This document shows, piece after piece, positions 42,345 through 53,860 of a stretch of 64,000 nt of DNA. The stretch is from CAYPTB01 sp964413535. Lineage in GTDB: Bacteria > Planctomycetota > UBA1135 > GCA-002686595. The position numbers were made by a program, and so were the translations under genes. The notes under the pieces are model-generated. The model did not search any database and was not told the origin of the DNA. It saw only the letters and a program-made list of their open reading frames with translations. Position 1 is the first letter of the stretch. The number at the start of each line of letters is the position of its first letter. The DNA is taken from positions 1-64,000 of the forward strand of contig CAYPTB010000029.1 of NCBI GenBank assembly GCA_964413535.1, given 5' to 3'.

Positions 42345-43868
42345 TCAGGGCACAGGCGGATAGAGCGTGTCGAACACGAGGTCGGCCACCTCGTTGCCCT
42401 GCGTGATGCCCTCGGTCTTGTCGAAGCTCCAGTGGATGCCGAGGTAGATGCGGCTCTGGCCGTTCTCCTCTTCCGCCTCGGAGAAGTTCGCGAACGTGCG
42501 CGGCAAGAGCGGGCGCACGTTGCCCTGGTTGTCGAGCGTCACGCCGTTGAACTCGTCGGAGACGAAGGTGAACGCGACGTCGTCGGTGCCGTAGAAGCGC
42601 CGCAACACCTGGAACAGCGCTCCGCCGAAGCCCGCGTGACCCGAGGGATAGGCCGGGAAAGGCGGCGTGAAGTTCGGGCCGGTCCCGTTGCTCGACGGCG
42701 CGCCGAGCGGCGTGTACGTGAAGTCCGCGAGCGTCGCGGGATTGTCGTCGCCGAGGCCGGTGGGGCCGCTGCCGAGATCGGCCTCGCGGATGCCGGTGAC
42801 CGGTCGCCAGAAGTCGTGGAAGTACTTCGAGTCCCACACGGCGATGCCCGTGTCCGCCATGGCGACGTTCAGGATCGCGAGCAGCCGCGCGAGCTCGACC
42901 TCGCTCGTGCCCTGCTGCTCCGCGATCTGCAGGGCGATCTGGTTGTACAGGCGCGGCGGAGCGCACAGGCTCGGCGTGCCGTCGTAGGCCCAGAAGATGC
43001 CGATGTGCGTCTCTTCGGCGGTGCGCACGGTGGGCGTGACGATGCCGTCGCCGCCCAGCGCGAGCGCCTCGGCGTAGGCCGCCGCGTACTGCGCGCTCGA
43101 CAGCGCGGGCGGGGGCGAGACGCGGAACTCGTCCGCGGAGGTCATGACGAACGGCGCCACCTGGCTCCACAGACCGCCGAGGGCGAGCGGGTGCTGGCTG
43201 ATCGGATCCGGGCGCCAATCGCCGGGGAAGATGCCCGGGACGAAGTCGAAGGTGATCAGCGGCTCGGGCAGCTCCGATCCGTCGGATGCGCGCATGGCGA
43301 GGATCGCCGCCGCTGCGGCCTGGCCGAGCGCGATGCCTTGGTCCTTGGCCGCGCCGTCGGGAACGAGCGCGAGCTCGAGGGCGAGCTCCGCCCCACACAG
43401 GCCCGACTGCTGGGAGAACAGCGCCGACAGCGTGTCGTTCGCGGCTTGACCCACGGCGGCGCGCATCGACGTGCCGGCCGGCGCGGGCGGAAGTCCCACG
43501 TAGCTCTGGTGCGTGCCAGCGATCGCGTTCACGGCCTCGAACATGGCGACGTGCACGATGGCCATCGCGCGCGCTGCGCGGCAGGGGCCGAGTTGCTCGC
43601 CGAAGCCGGGAGTGTGGTCGCGTCCGCTCGCGTCGACCGCGATGACGTTCCAGTGCTCGATGGCTGCGGTGGAGGTCCCCCCCACGACGCCGCCTCCTCC
43701 TCCGCTCGACAGGGCGCGGTCACCGCCACTCCCCGACGACTGGAAACAGGCCGGCGAGGCGGCGAGCAACACCCCCAAGAAGAGGGCGTTCCGATGGCGA
43801 CGGCGGGCGAGCCGCCGTGCGGCGAAGGAATTCACTTCCTGCTTGCGAACGTCGAACGATGCTTCCAC
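42345..43868 (-). CDS. Vanadium-dependent haloperoxidase-like lipoprotein (copy 2)
   Basis: The 507-residue paralog starts at GTG 43868 (AGGGAG nine bases upstream). A signal with lipobox (GVLLAASPAC) is followed by a Gly/Ser linker. Vanadate-site residues are Lys348, Arg355, Ser409-Gly410-His411, Arg473 and His479. The last 100 residues and their DNA are nearly identical to copy 1, while the linker and signal differ, pointing to tandem duplication. The conserved N-terminal helix block includes SGRDHTPGFGEQLGPCRAARAMAIVH. The 191-base gap to copy 1 holds no gene. Confidence 0.85.
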   Translation of the reverse strand: MEASFDVRKQEVNSFAARRLARRRHRNALFLGVLLAASPACFQSSGSGGDRALSSGGGGGVVGGTSTAAIEHWNVIAVDASGRDHTPGFGEQLGPCRAARAMAIVHVAMFEAVNAIAGTHQSYVGLPPAPAGTSMRAAVGQAANDTLSALFSQQSGLCGAELALELALVPDGAAKDQGIALGQAAAAAILAMRASDGSELPEPLITFDFVPGIFPGDWRPDPISQHPLALGGLWSQVAPFVMTSADEFRVSPPPALSSAQYAAAYAEALALGGDGIVTPTVRTAEETHIGIFWAYDGTPSLCAPPRLYNQIALQIAEQQGTSEVELARLLAILNVAMADTGIAVWDSKYFHDFWRPVTGIREADLGSGPTGLGDDNPATLADFTYTPLGAPSSNGTGPNFTPPFPAYPSGHAGFGGALFQVLRRFYGTDDVAFTFVSDEFNGVTLDNQGNVRPLLPRTFANFSEAEEENGQSRIYLGIHWSFDKTEGITQGNEVADLVFDTLYPPVP

Positions 43869-44060
43869 GCGATTTTCTCCCTGCGGTACAGCTCCCGGAC
43901 GACGGCTCGCCGCGAGTCGAACGGCGTCTCCGGGTTCTGCTTGCAGGCTAGCCCGCGTAGAGCGCGGAGGTCCGGATCGCCGCGACATCCTCTGCAGATC
44001 CGCGCGGGCGCACGGGAAGCGTTTCCGGGATCGCGGTCGACCTCGGCAATTCCTTCGGGC

Positions 44061-44822
44061 TCAGCCTCGCGAGCGCGCGGCGCGCACGAGCTCGGCCGCG
44101 TAGTCGACGCCGTCGGGCGTGCGCGAGCCGTGCCAAGAAAGAAACTCGCCGTCGGCGAGCGCGAAGCTCGCGCGCGGGAGCCCGGTCAGCGCCGCCAGCT
44201 CGTCCGCGTGCTTCTCCTGGAACGGGAACGGCTCGCTGCACAGGAGCACGAGCTCGGGGCGCGCGGCGGCCAGCGCCTCGGTCGAGACCTCGGGATAGCG
44301 CTCCGGCAACGCCGCGAACACGTTGCGGCCGCCGGCCTGGGCGAGCAGCGCGTGCGCGAAGGTGTCGCGGTTCACGCTCATCCACGGCTTGCGCCAGATC
44401 AGGTAGGCGAAGGCGACCTCGCGCGCGCCCTCGGCCTCGCGGCGGACACGTTCGGTGCGCGTCTCGATGTCGCGCGCGATGCGCTCGCCCTCCGCCGGGC
44501 GGCCGAGGGCGCGCCCGATGGAGCGGCACATGGCCGCGGTCTCGCGCGCGTCGCGCGGCATGCTCGCGTGGCAAGTGAGACCCGCGGCGGCGAGCCGCTC
44601 GGCGTCCTCGACGCGGTTCTCCTCCTCGTTGAGCAGCACGACGTCCGGCGCGAGCGCGACGATGCGCTCGACGTCGGGGTCCTTCGTCCCGCCGACCTTC
44701 TCGACTCCCCGCACGCCCTCGGCCGGGTGCACGCAGAACTTCGTGATCCCGACCAGGTCGTCGCCGCGGCCGAGGTCGAAGACGAGCTCGGTGAGGCTCG
44801 GGCAGAGCGAGACGATACGCAC
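44061..44822 (-). CDS. BtuF-like helical-backbone metal/cobalamin-binding protein, no signal peptide
   Basis: The 253-residue protein has the fold signature of the periplasmic B12/siderophore receptors: RIVSLCPSLTELVFDLG at the start, VVGGTK-type loop (KVGGTKDPDVERIVALAPDVVLLNEEEN), the long helix, and PELVLLCSEPFPF near the end. Unlike BtuF it has no signal peptide: the first strand begins at residue 1. It starts with GTG two bases after the MBL gene's stop and is the last gene of an operon built around a B12-dependent mutase, so cobalamin handling inside the cell is a reasonable inference. No permease or ATPase gene is adjacent. Confidence 0.8.
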   Translation of the reverse strand: MRIVSLCPSLTELVFDLGRGDDLVGITKFCVHPAEGVRGVEKVGGTKDPDVERIVALAPDVVLLNEEENRVEDAERLAAAGLTCHASMPRDARETAAMCRSIGRALGRPAEGERIARDIETRTERVRREAEGAREVAFAYLIWRKPWMSVNRDTFAHALLAQAGGRNVFAALPERYPEVSTEALAAARPELVLLCSEPFPFQEKHADELAALTGLPRASFALADGEFLSWHGSRTPDGVDYAAELVRAARSRG

Positions 44823-44824
44823 GC

Positions 44825-45759
44825 TCAGCCCGCCCCGGGAACGCGCTCGCCTTCGAGCGGCTCGAACGCGTAGCGCGTGCCGCCCCGGCCGGGGTCGCGC
44901 CGCACGCGTCCGAACGCGTGCTCTGGGTCGTGGTAGAAGAGGCCGATCCAGCCTCCGTCGGCGGCGAGCTCGAGCCAGCGCGAGCGGCTCTCGAACGAGC
45001 GCGCGACGTCGAGGTCGTAGGCCATGATGTACGCCGGTTGCACGTGGTGCGAGGTCGGCACGACGTCGGACCAGAAGATCGCGGTCTCGCCCGGTCCGTC
45101 CTCGTTCAGCGTGACGACGTGCACGCCGTCGGAGTGTCCCGAGGCGTCGTGCACGCGCAGGCCGGGCAGGAGCTCGCGGGACGCGCCCTGGTGCGCGGCG
45201 TCGCGCTCCGGAGAGCCGAAACCCTCGAGCAGACCCGCGCGCTCGACGGGGACCACGTCGTCGGCGCGGTACGAGGCGCGCCGCACGTGCCCGGGATCCT
45301 TCGCGATCGCGATCTCGAGCGCGGGAGCGAAGTGGCGCGCGTTAGGGAAGAGCGGAACGAGCTCGCCGTCGCGCAGGACGACCTGCGCGCCGACGTGATC
45401 GAAGTGGCAGTGCGAGGCGACGACGTGCGTCACGTCCTTTGGCGCGAGCCCGCAGGCCGCGAGCGCGTCCACGAGCGTCGTCGCGCGCTCGAACCGGTAG
45501 ATCGAGCGCCACTTCTCCTCCCAGCGGTCGCCGATCCCGACCTCGATCACCACGCGATCGCCGCCGCGCTCGGCCAGGAACGGGCGCAGCGCGAGGCGGA
45601 TCGTGTTGTCGTCGGCGGGCGGCGTCAGCCGCGCCCAGAGTGTCTTCGGCACGACGCCCCACATCGAGCCTCCGTCGAGCCACATGGCGCCGTCCGTGAG
45701 CGCCGTGATCGTCCACGGGCCGGCCCGCACGCGCCGCGGGACGAAGGTCCGCGCCGCGC

Positions 45760-45763
<4 letters not shown>
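44825..45763 (-). CDS. MBL-fold metallohydrolase
   Basis: The 312-residue protein carries the zinc motif HCHFDH (118-123) and later metal ligands in ASGHSDGVHVV and the SDVVPTSHH segment. The N-terminal WTITALTDGAMWLDGGSMWGVVPKTLW is like that of lactonase/quorum-quenching and other small-molecule MBL hydrolases. GTG 45763 overlaps the stop of the acyl-CoA dehydrogenase gene (GTGA). Within an acyl-CoA operon it may hydrolyse a thioester or lactone; the substrate is unknown. Confidence 0.85.
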
Positions 45764-46947
<1,184 letters not shown>

Positions 46948-46978
46948 GGTCGTCCTGGGTCTCGTCTCGGTCGTGCCG

Positions 46979-47260
46979 TCAATCGAGCTCGAGGCTCCAC
47001 CCGCGAGTTCGCTTCCTGTCGCCGCCAGAGTCGCTCTCCGACGCGCCGTTCGCGCTGGGCGTCTCGCGGTAGAACTCGGAGGAATGTCCGCTCCCGACCC
47101 AGGCGATCAGGGCCGAGCGCGAGAACTTCCACTCGCGCCCGATCTTGCGCGCGGGGAGGCTCTCGGTGTGCAGCACCTTGTTGAAGGTCTTCACGCTGAC
47201 GCCCAGGAGCTTGGCGGCCTCCTCGATGTTGAGGATCTCGCCGTCGGGACTGGCGGTCAT
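46979..47260 (-). CDS. Small excisionase/MerR-type helix-turn-helix protein
   Basis: The 93-residue protein has one winged-helix DNA-binding domain of the excisionase family (residues 8-52: LNIEEAAKLLGVSVKTFNKV, then LPARKIGREWKFSRSALIAWV) and a Ser/Gly/Arg-rich tail. The ATG overlaps the stop of the B12-subunit gene (ATGA), so it is made together with the mutase. No phage or integrase gene is nearby. It is probably an in-operon regulator rather than a true excisionase. Confidence 0.85.
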   Translation of the reverse strand: MTASPDGEILNIEEAAKLLGVSVKTFNKVLHTESLPARKIGREWKFSRSALIAWVGSGHSSEFYRETPSANGASESDSGGDRKRTRGWSLELD

Positions 47261-47682
47261 CGCTCGACCCCTTCGGCGGCCCACGCCTTCTGGACCTCCG
47301 TGCGGATCCACTCGGCGATCGTCTTCGTCGGCGTGCCCGGGCCGAAGAGGCGCGCGAACCCGCGAGCGTGCAGCGCCTCCATGTCCTCGGCCGGGATGAT
47401 GCCGCCGCCCGTGAGCAGGACGTGACCCATCCCGCGCTTCTCGAGCTCCTCGCGCACGCGCGGGAAGAGCGACATGTGGGCGCCCGACAGGATCGAGAGC
47501 CCGACGACGTCGACGTCCTCCTGCAGGGCGACCTCGGCGATCATCTCGGGCGTCTGGTGCAGCCCGGTGTAGACGACCTCCATGCCGCTGTCGCGCAGTA
47601 CGGAGGCGACCGTCTTCGCGCCGCGGTCGTGGCCGTCGAGACCGGGCTTGGCCACCAGGACCTTGATCTTTCTCTCCACCAT
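47257..47682 (-). CDS. icmB: B12-binding subunit of acyl-CoA mutase
   Basis: The 141-residue Rossmann-like cobalamin domain has the base-off B12 motif DGHDRG with Asp16, His18 (the lower axial ligand) and Gly21, then SILSG and LLTGGGI. The length and its separation from the catalytic subunit fit isobutyryl-CoA mutase small subunits (and archaeal-type methylmalonyl-CoA mutases). It follows the large-subunit gene by 15 bases and overlaps the HTH gene. Confidence 0.88.
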   Translation of the reverse strand: MVERKIKVLVAKPGLDGHDRGAKTVASVLRDSGMEVVYTGLHQTPEMIAEVALQEDVDVVGLSILSGAHMSLFPRVREELEKRGMGHVLLTGGGIIPAEDMEALHARGFARLFGPGTPTKTIAEWIRTEVQKAWAAEGVER

Positions 47683-47697
47683 TCTGTGCCCGCTCTC

Positions 47698-49373
<1,676 letters not shown>

Positions 49374-49377
<4 letters not shown>

Positions 49378-50363
49378 CGGCGTACTGTCCCGCTCTTCGG
49401 ATCCCCGGATCGCATCGTGGAGTCCCCCCCCAGGATGGATGCCAGGATCCCTTCCGCAACATCGTACGGCGTGGCGGCTCCCCCGAGGGCCTCTTCCGCG
49501 CGCGACTCGTAGCCGCGGCGGCTCCAGAGCTCCTCCTCGAGGCGCTCGGCCACCACGCGCTTGACCTGCCCGACCCGCTTCTTCCGGCGCGCTCGGGCGA
49601 GGCCCGGCAGCCCCACGTGCGAGCGGTGGCGCCCGACCGCCTCCAAGATCTCCGCGATGCCCGTTCCCCCGGCGGCGCTCGCGAGGAGCACCGGTACGTC
49701 CCAGCCCTCCCGGCCGATCTCCCGGGCGTGCACGGCGTCCTCGAGATCCAGCGCCAAGCGCTCCGCTCCGGGCTGGTCGGACTTGTTCACGACCAGCACG
49801 TCCCCGACCTCCAGCAGCCCGGCCTTCATGGCCTGGATGCCGTCGCCAGCGCCGGGGCAGAGCACGACCACCACCGTGTCCGCGGCGCCCACCACCTCGT
49901 ACTCGGCCTGCCCGACGCCCACGGTCTCGATCAGGATCTCGTCGAAGCCGAAGGCGTCCATGACGTCGCAGGCGTCCGTCGTCGCGCGCGCGATCCCGCC
50001 GCGGCTCTCGCGGCTCGCCATCGAGCGGATGTAGACGCCGGGGTCCTGCGTGCGCTCCTCCATGCGGATGCGGTCGCCGAGCAGCGCACCGCCGCTGAAG
50101 GGGCTCGAGGGATCGACGGCGAGGATCCCCACCGTGCGCTCGCGCTCGCGCAACGCGCGGGCGAGCTCGTTGACGAGCGTGCTCTTGCCGGCCCCCGGCG
50201 GTCCCGTGATCCCGGTCCGCGCGCCGCGTCCGACGCGCGCGTAAATACGGCCCAAGCTCTGCCTGAAGCGCGGGTCGCCGTCCTCCGCCCACGAGATCAG
50301 GCGGCTCAACGCCAACCGATCGCCCTCGAGCAGCTTCGCGGCGATGGTCTCCGGGTCTTTCAA
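49374..50363 (-). CDS. meaB: MeaB/ArgK-type GTPase, mutase chaperone
   Basis: The 329-residue G3E GTPase protects and reloads B12 mutases. It shows Walker A GPPGAGKS (54-61), the family's AVDPSSPFSGGALLGDRIRM, ETVGVGQAE (switch/Walker B), LVVNKSDQPG (NKxD) and a C-terminal dimerisation helix. I start at TTG 50363, two bases after the stop of the acyl-CoA dehydrogenase gene; no ribosome site is visible, so translation is probably coupled. It overlaps the mutase gene by four bases. Confidence 0.9.
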
Positions 50364-50365
50364 GG

Positions 50366-51508
50366 CTACGCCAGGAGCTTGCGGGCGATGATCAGGCGCT
50401 GGATGTCGGTCGCGCCCTCGTAGATCTCGGTGATGCGCGCGTCGCGGAACAGCCGCTCGACGTGGAAGTCGTCGGTGTAGCCGGCGCCGCCGTGGATCTG
50501 GAGGCACTCGTCGGCGCAGAAGTTCGCCGTGCGCGAGGCGAGGAGCTTCGCCTGCGCGGACTGCAGCGTGCACGGCTCGCCGCGGTCGCGCGTCCACGCC
50601 GCCTGCCGCACGAGCAAGCGCGAGGCCTCGAGCTGCGTGGACATGTCGGCGAGCTTCCACTGGATGGCCTGGAAGCTGCCGATGGGCTTGCCGAACTGCT
50701 CGCGCTCCTTCGAGTACTTGACCGCGGCGTCGAGGCAGGCCTGCCCGATGCCCACGGCCTGGGCCGCGATGCCGATGCGTCCGCCGTCGAGCGTGTCCAT
50801 CGCGATCGTGAACCCCTCTTCGAGCTTCCCGAGCAGGTTCGCCTTCGGAACCAGCACGTCCTCGAACTGCACGACGTTCGTCGCCGACCCGCGGATACCG
50901 CACTTCTTCTCGGGGCTGGCCACCGTCAGACCCGGCGTGTCCGCGGGCACGAGCAGAGCGCTGATCCCCTTCGCGCCGGCCCGCTCGTTGTTCGTGCGCA
51001 CGTACACGATGAAGAGCCCGGCCCAGGCGGCGTTCGTGACCCACATCTTCTCGCCGGTGACACGGAAGTGGTCGCCCTCGTCCATGGCTTGGCAGCGCAG
51101 CGCGCCTGCGTCCGACCCCGCGTTCGCCTCCGTGAGGCAATAGGCGCCGAGGATCTCGCCCGTCGCGAGCTTCGGCAACCACTCCCTGCGCTGCACGTTC
51201 GTCCCGAACTTGTTGAGCGGACCGCCCACCAGGCTGTTGTGCACCGAGACCGTCACTCCGGTCGACGCGCACACGCGGTTCAACTCCTCGAGCACGACCG
51301 AGAGCTCGAGGTTACCGAGCCCCGCACCGCCGAACTCCTCGGGCACCGTCAGACCCCACAGGCCGAGCTCACCGATCAGCGGGAACAAGTCGGGATCGAG
51401 CGTGCCCTGCGCGTCGTGCCTCTTCGCGCGCGGGCGGAGCTCCTTGTCCGCGAAATCCCGCGCCATGTCGCGCACCATCGTCAGATCCTCGGAGAGCTCG
51501 AAATCCAT
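50366..51508 (-). CDS. Acyl-CoA dehydrogenase, copy 1 (butyryl-CoA type)
   Basis: The 380-residue protein matches short-chain (butyryl-CoA) dehydrogenases: MDFELSEDLTMVRDMARDFA at the start, YCLTEANAGSDAGAL, KMWVTNAAWAGLFIVYV, LQIHGGAGYTDDFHVERLFRDARITEIYEGATDIQRLIIAR with catalytic Glu364. GAGG lies six bases before ATG 51508. Placed between 3-hydroxybutyryl-CoA dehydrogenase and the mutase genes it would oxidise butyryl-CoA, the mutase product, to crotonyl-CoA. Confidence 0.92.
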   Translation of the reverse strand: MDFELSEDLTMVRDMARDFADKELRPRAKRHDAQGTLDPDLFPLIGELGLWGLTVPEEFGGAGLGNLELSVVLEELNRVCASTGVTVSVHNSLVGGPLNKFGTNVQRREWLPKLATGEILGAYCLTEANAGSDAGALRCQAMDEGDHFRVTGEKMWVTNAAWAGLFIVYVRTNNERAGAKGISALLVPADTPGLTVASPEKKCGIRGSATNVVQFEDVLVPKANLLGKLEEGFTIAMDTLDGGRIGIAAQAVGIGQACLDAAVKYSKEREQFGKPIGSFQAIQWKLADMSTQLEASRLLVRQAAWTRDRGEPCTLQSAQAKLLASRTANFCADECLQIHGGAGYTDDFHVERLFRDARITEIYEGATDIQRLIIARKLLA

Positions 51509-51520
51509 CGTCGTCCTCGC

Positions 51521-52381
51521 TCAGTCGTAGTCGTAGAAACCTCTGCCGACCTTCCGCCCCAAACGCCCGGCGGCCACCATGCGGCGCAGCAACGGACACG
51601 GACGGTACTTCGAGTCCCCGAGCCCCGCGTGCAGGACCTCCATCACGTCCAGGCACACGTCGAGCCCGATCAGGTCCGCGAGCGTCAGGGGCCCCATCGG
51701 ATGGTTCATCCCGAGCTTCATGACCGTGTCGATCGCTTCCTTCTCCGCGACGCCCTCCATGAGGCAGAAGACGGCCTCGTTGATCATGGGCATCAACACG
51801 CGGTTGCTGACGAAGCCGGGGTAGTCGTTCACGAGCACCGGCGTCTTGCCGATGGAGCGCGAGCACTCCACGACCCTGTGCGCCGTCTCCTCCGACGTCT
51901 CCTGCCCGCGCACGACCTCCACCAGCGCCATCAGCGGCACGGGATTCATGAAGTGCATCCCGATCACGCGGTCGGCGCGCTTGGTGCTCGCGGCGATCTC
52001 CGTGATCGAGATCGACGACGTGTTCGTCGCGAGGATCGTCCGCCTGTGCGCGATCGCGTCGAGCCGCGCGAACACCTTCGCCTTCGCGCCGGCCTTCTCG
52101 ACGATCGCCTCGACGACGAGCTCCGCATCCCCCACGTCCTCGAGGTTGGTCGAGGGCGAGATGCGCTCCAGCGTCGCCCGAGCGTCCGCCGCGCTGAGCT
52201 TGGACTTCTGGACGAAACGGTCGATGCTCTTCTCGATCGCGCCCATGCCGCGGCCGAGCGCCACCTCGTCGATGTCGACCAGCCGCACCAGCGCCCCGGC
52301 CGACGCGAAGGTCTGGGCGATCCCGTTGCCCATCGTCCCCGCGCCGACCACGGCGACGGCGCGGAAGCTCGTATCCGTCAC
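51521..52381 (-). CDS. hbd: 3-hydroxybutyryl-CoA dehydrogenase, copy B
   Basis: The 286-residue NAD-dependent enzyme has AVVGAGTMGNG (10-20), LATNTSSISITEIA, catalytic His143 in GMHFMNPVPLMALVEVV with Asn146, DYPGFVSNRVLMPMINEA and NHPMGPLTLADLIGLD. This is the short 280-residue form typical of butyrate-type metabolism. GTG 52381 overlaps the thiolase stop (GTGA). The dehydrogenase at 50366 follows after 12 bases. Confidence 0.92.
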   Translation of the reverse strand: MTDTSFRAVAVVGAGTMGNGIAQTFASAGALVRLVDIDEVALGRGMGAIEKSIDRFVQKSKLSAADARATLERISPSTNLEDVGDAELVVEAIVEKAGAKAKVFARLDAIAHRRTILATNTSSISITEIAASTKRADRVIGMHFMNPVPLMALVEVVRGQETSEETAHRVVECSRSIGKTPVLVNDYPGFVSNRVLMPMINEAVFCLMEGVAEKEAIDTVMKLGMNHPMGPLTLADLIGLDVCLDVMEVLHAGLGDSKYRPCPLLRRMVAAGRLGRKVGRGFYDYD

Positions 52382-53562
52382 GCGCTGCGCTCCACGGCCA
52401 GCGACACGGCGTTGCCGCCGCCCAGGCACAGCGACGCCATGCCCGTCTTCGCGCCGCGCCCCTCGAGCGCGTGCAGGAGCGTGACGAGGATGCGCGCCCC
52501 GGAAGCTCCGATCGGATGCCCGAGCGCCACCGCCCCGCCGTTCACGTTGACGCGCCCCGGATCGAGGTCCAGGACGCCGAGCAGCGCGCAGGCCGCGGCG
52601 GAGAACGCCTCGTTGATCTCGTGCAGGTCGAAGCTCCCCGGCGCTTTCCCGAGCTTCGCGGAGAGCTTATTGATCGACACCTCCGGCGCCATCATCACCC
52701 ACTCGGGCGCCACGCCGCCCGTCGCGTAGCCGAGCACGCGCGCGAGCGGCTTCAAGCCGAGCGCCTTCGCCTTCTCCGCGCTCATCACGACCAGCGCCGC
52801 CGCGCCGTCGTTGATCGAGGACGCGTTGGCGGCCGTCACCGTGCCGTCCTTCTGGAAGGCGGGCTTCAGCCCCGCGATGCTCTCCGCCGTCATGCCTTCC
52901 CGGATCGTCTCGTCGGTCGTGAACGCGAGCGGCGCGCCCTTCCTCTGCGGCACGTGCACGGTGAGCTTCTCCGCGTCGAAGCGTCCCTCCGCGGTCGCCT
53001 CGGCCGCGCGCCGGTGGCTCTCCGCCGCGAACTCGTCCTGCTGGGAGCGCGAGATCCCGTGCTTCGCCGCCGCGCGCTCGCCGGTGATCCCCATGTGGAA
53101 GTCGTTGTAGACGTCCCACAGCCCGTCCTTGACCATGGAGTCGACGAGCTGGCTATTGCCGAGCCGCATGCCGCCGCGCGCGTCGGGCAGGAGGTAGGGA
53201 GCGTTCGACATGCTCTCCATCCCGCCACACACCGCCACTTCGATGTCGCCCGCAAGGATGGCCTGGACGCCGAGCATCACGCTCTTCAGCCCCGAGCCGC
53301 ACACCTTGTTGACGGTGAAGGCCCCGACCGAGTCCGGCACCCCGCCCCCGAGCGCCGCCTGCCGCGCCGGGTTCTGCCCGAGCCCGGCCTGCAGCACGTT
53401 GCCCATAACGACCTCGTCGACCTGGTCGCCGCGCAAGCCGGCCCGCGCGAGCGCCTCCTTCACGACGAGCGCCCCGAGCTCCGTCGCCCGGAACCCCGCG
53501 AGCCCGCCCTGGAACTTCCCGATCGGCGTTCGGCAGGCACTGACGATGACGACCTCTTTCAC
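52378..53562 (-). CDS. Acetyl-CoA acetyltransferase (acetoacetyl-CoA thiolase), copy C
   Basis: The 394-residue biosynthetic/degradative thiolase has nucleophile Cys88 in VNKVCGSGLKSV, CGGMESMSNAPYLL, HEINEAFSAAA, GHPIGASGARILV and the second Cys in ASLCLGGGN. GTG 53562 follows AAGGAG by six bases and is the first gene of the mutase operon. A TATACT box about 130 bases upstream may be its promoter. It would cleave acetoacetyl-CoA to two acetyl-CoA. Confidence 0.93.
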   Translation of the reverse strand: MKEVVIVSACRTPIGKFQGGLAGFRATELGALVVKEALARAGLRGDQVDEVVMGNVLQAGLGQNPARQAALGGGVPDSVGAFTVNKVCGSGLKSVMLGVQAILAGDIEVAVCGGMESMSNAPYLLPDARGGMRLGNSQLVDSMVKDGLWDVYNDFHMGITGERAAAKHGISRSQQDEFAAESHRRAAEATAEGRFDAEKLTVHVPQRKGAPLAFTTDETIREGMTAESIAGLKPAFQKDGTVTAANASSINDGAAALVVMSAEKAKALGLKPLARVLGYATGGVAPEWVMMAPEVSINKLSAKLGKAPGSFDLHEINEAFSAAACALLGVLDLDPGRVNVNGGAVALGHPIGASGARILVTLLHALEGRGAKTGMASLCLGGGNAVSLAVERSA

Positions 53563-53860
53563 GGCATCTCCTTGGGCGTAGAAGGCTTCCCCGGCGTCAT
53601 CGCAGCGCGCGCGAGAAGCCCCGAGCTTCCCCCCGTCTTCTCCCCATCGGGGGACCACCGGGCGCCGCGACGACGATTCGGGGCAAGCAGTATAGCGGTC
53701 GACGTGCTCGACACACCCCCGCGCTCGGACTCCACGTGCCCTTCCTCCCGAACCGAGGAGAAGGATGTGGCGTCGAGAGACCCTCTGCACGAGTCTCCGC
53801 CGCGGGCCTGCTGGGCACGGAGCCGATCGAGAGTCGTCGGACCCCGAGGTCTTATGGTCG
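53563..53860. other. Upstream region of the mutase operon
   Basis: About 300 bases between the FG-GAP gene stop and the thiolase start, both on the minus strand. It holds the TATACT candidate promoter and an imperfect CCTTCCTC...GAGGAGAAGG inverted repeat near 53740-53765; I see no gene. Confidence 0.5.
53689..53694 (-). promoter_or_regulatory. Possible -10 box of the mutase operon
   Basis: On the minus strand TATACT occurs in a GC-rich context, with a poor -35 (GTGTGT) 16 bases upstream. It would give a leader of about 120 bases before the thiolase GTG. The weak -35 suggests an activator. Confidence 0.25.

Noticed and set aside
46979..47260. Phage excisionase
   Set aside because: There is no integrase, attachment site or phage gene nearby and the gene is coupled to metabolic genes.
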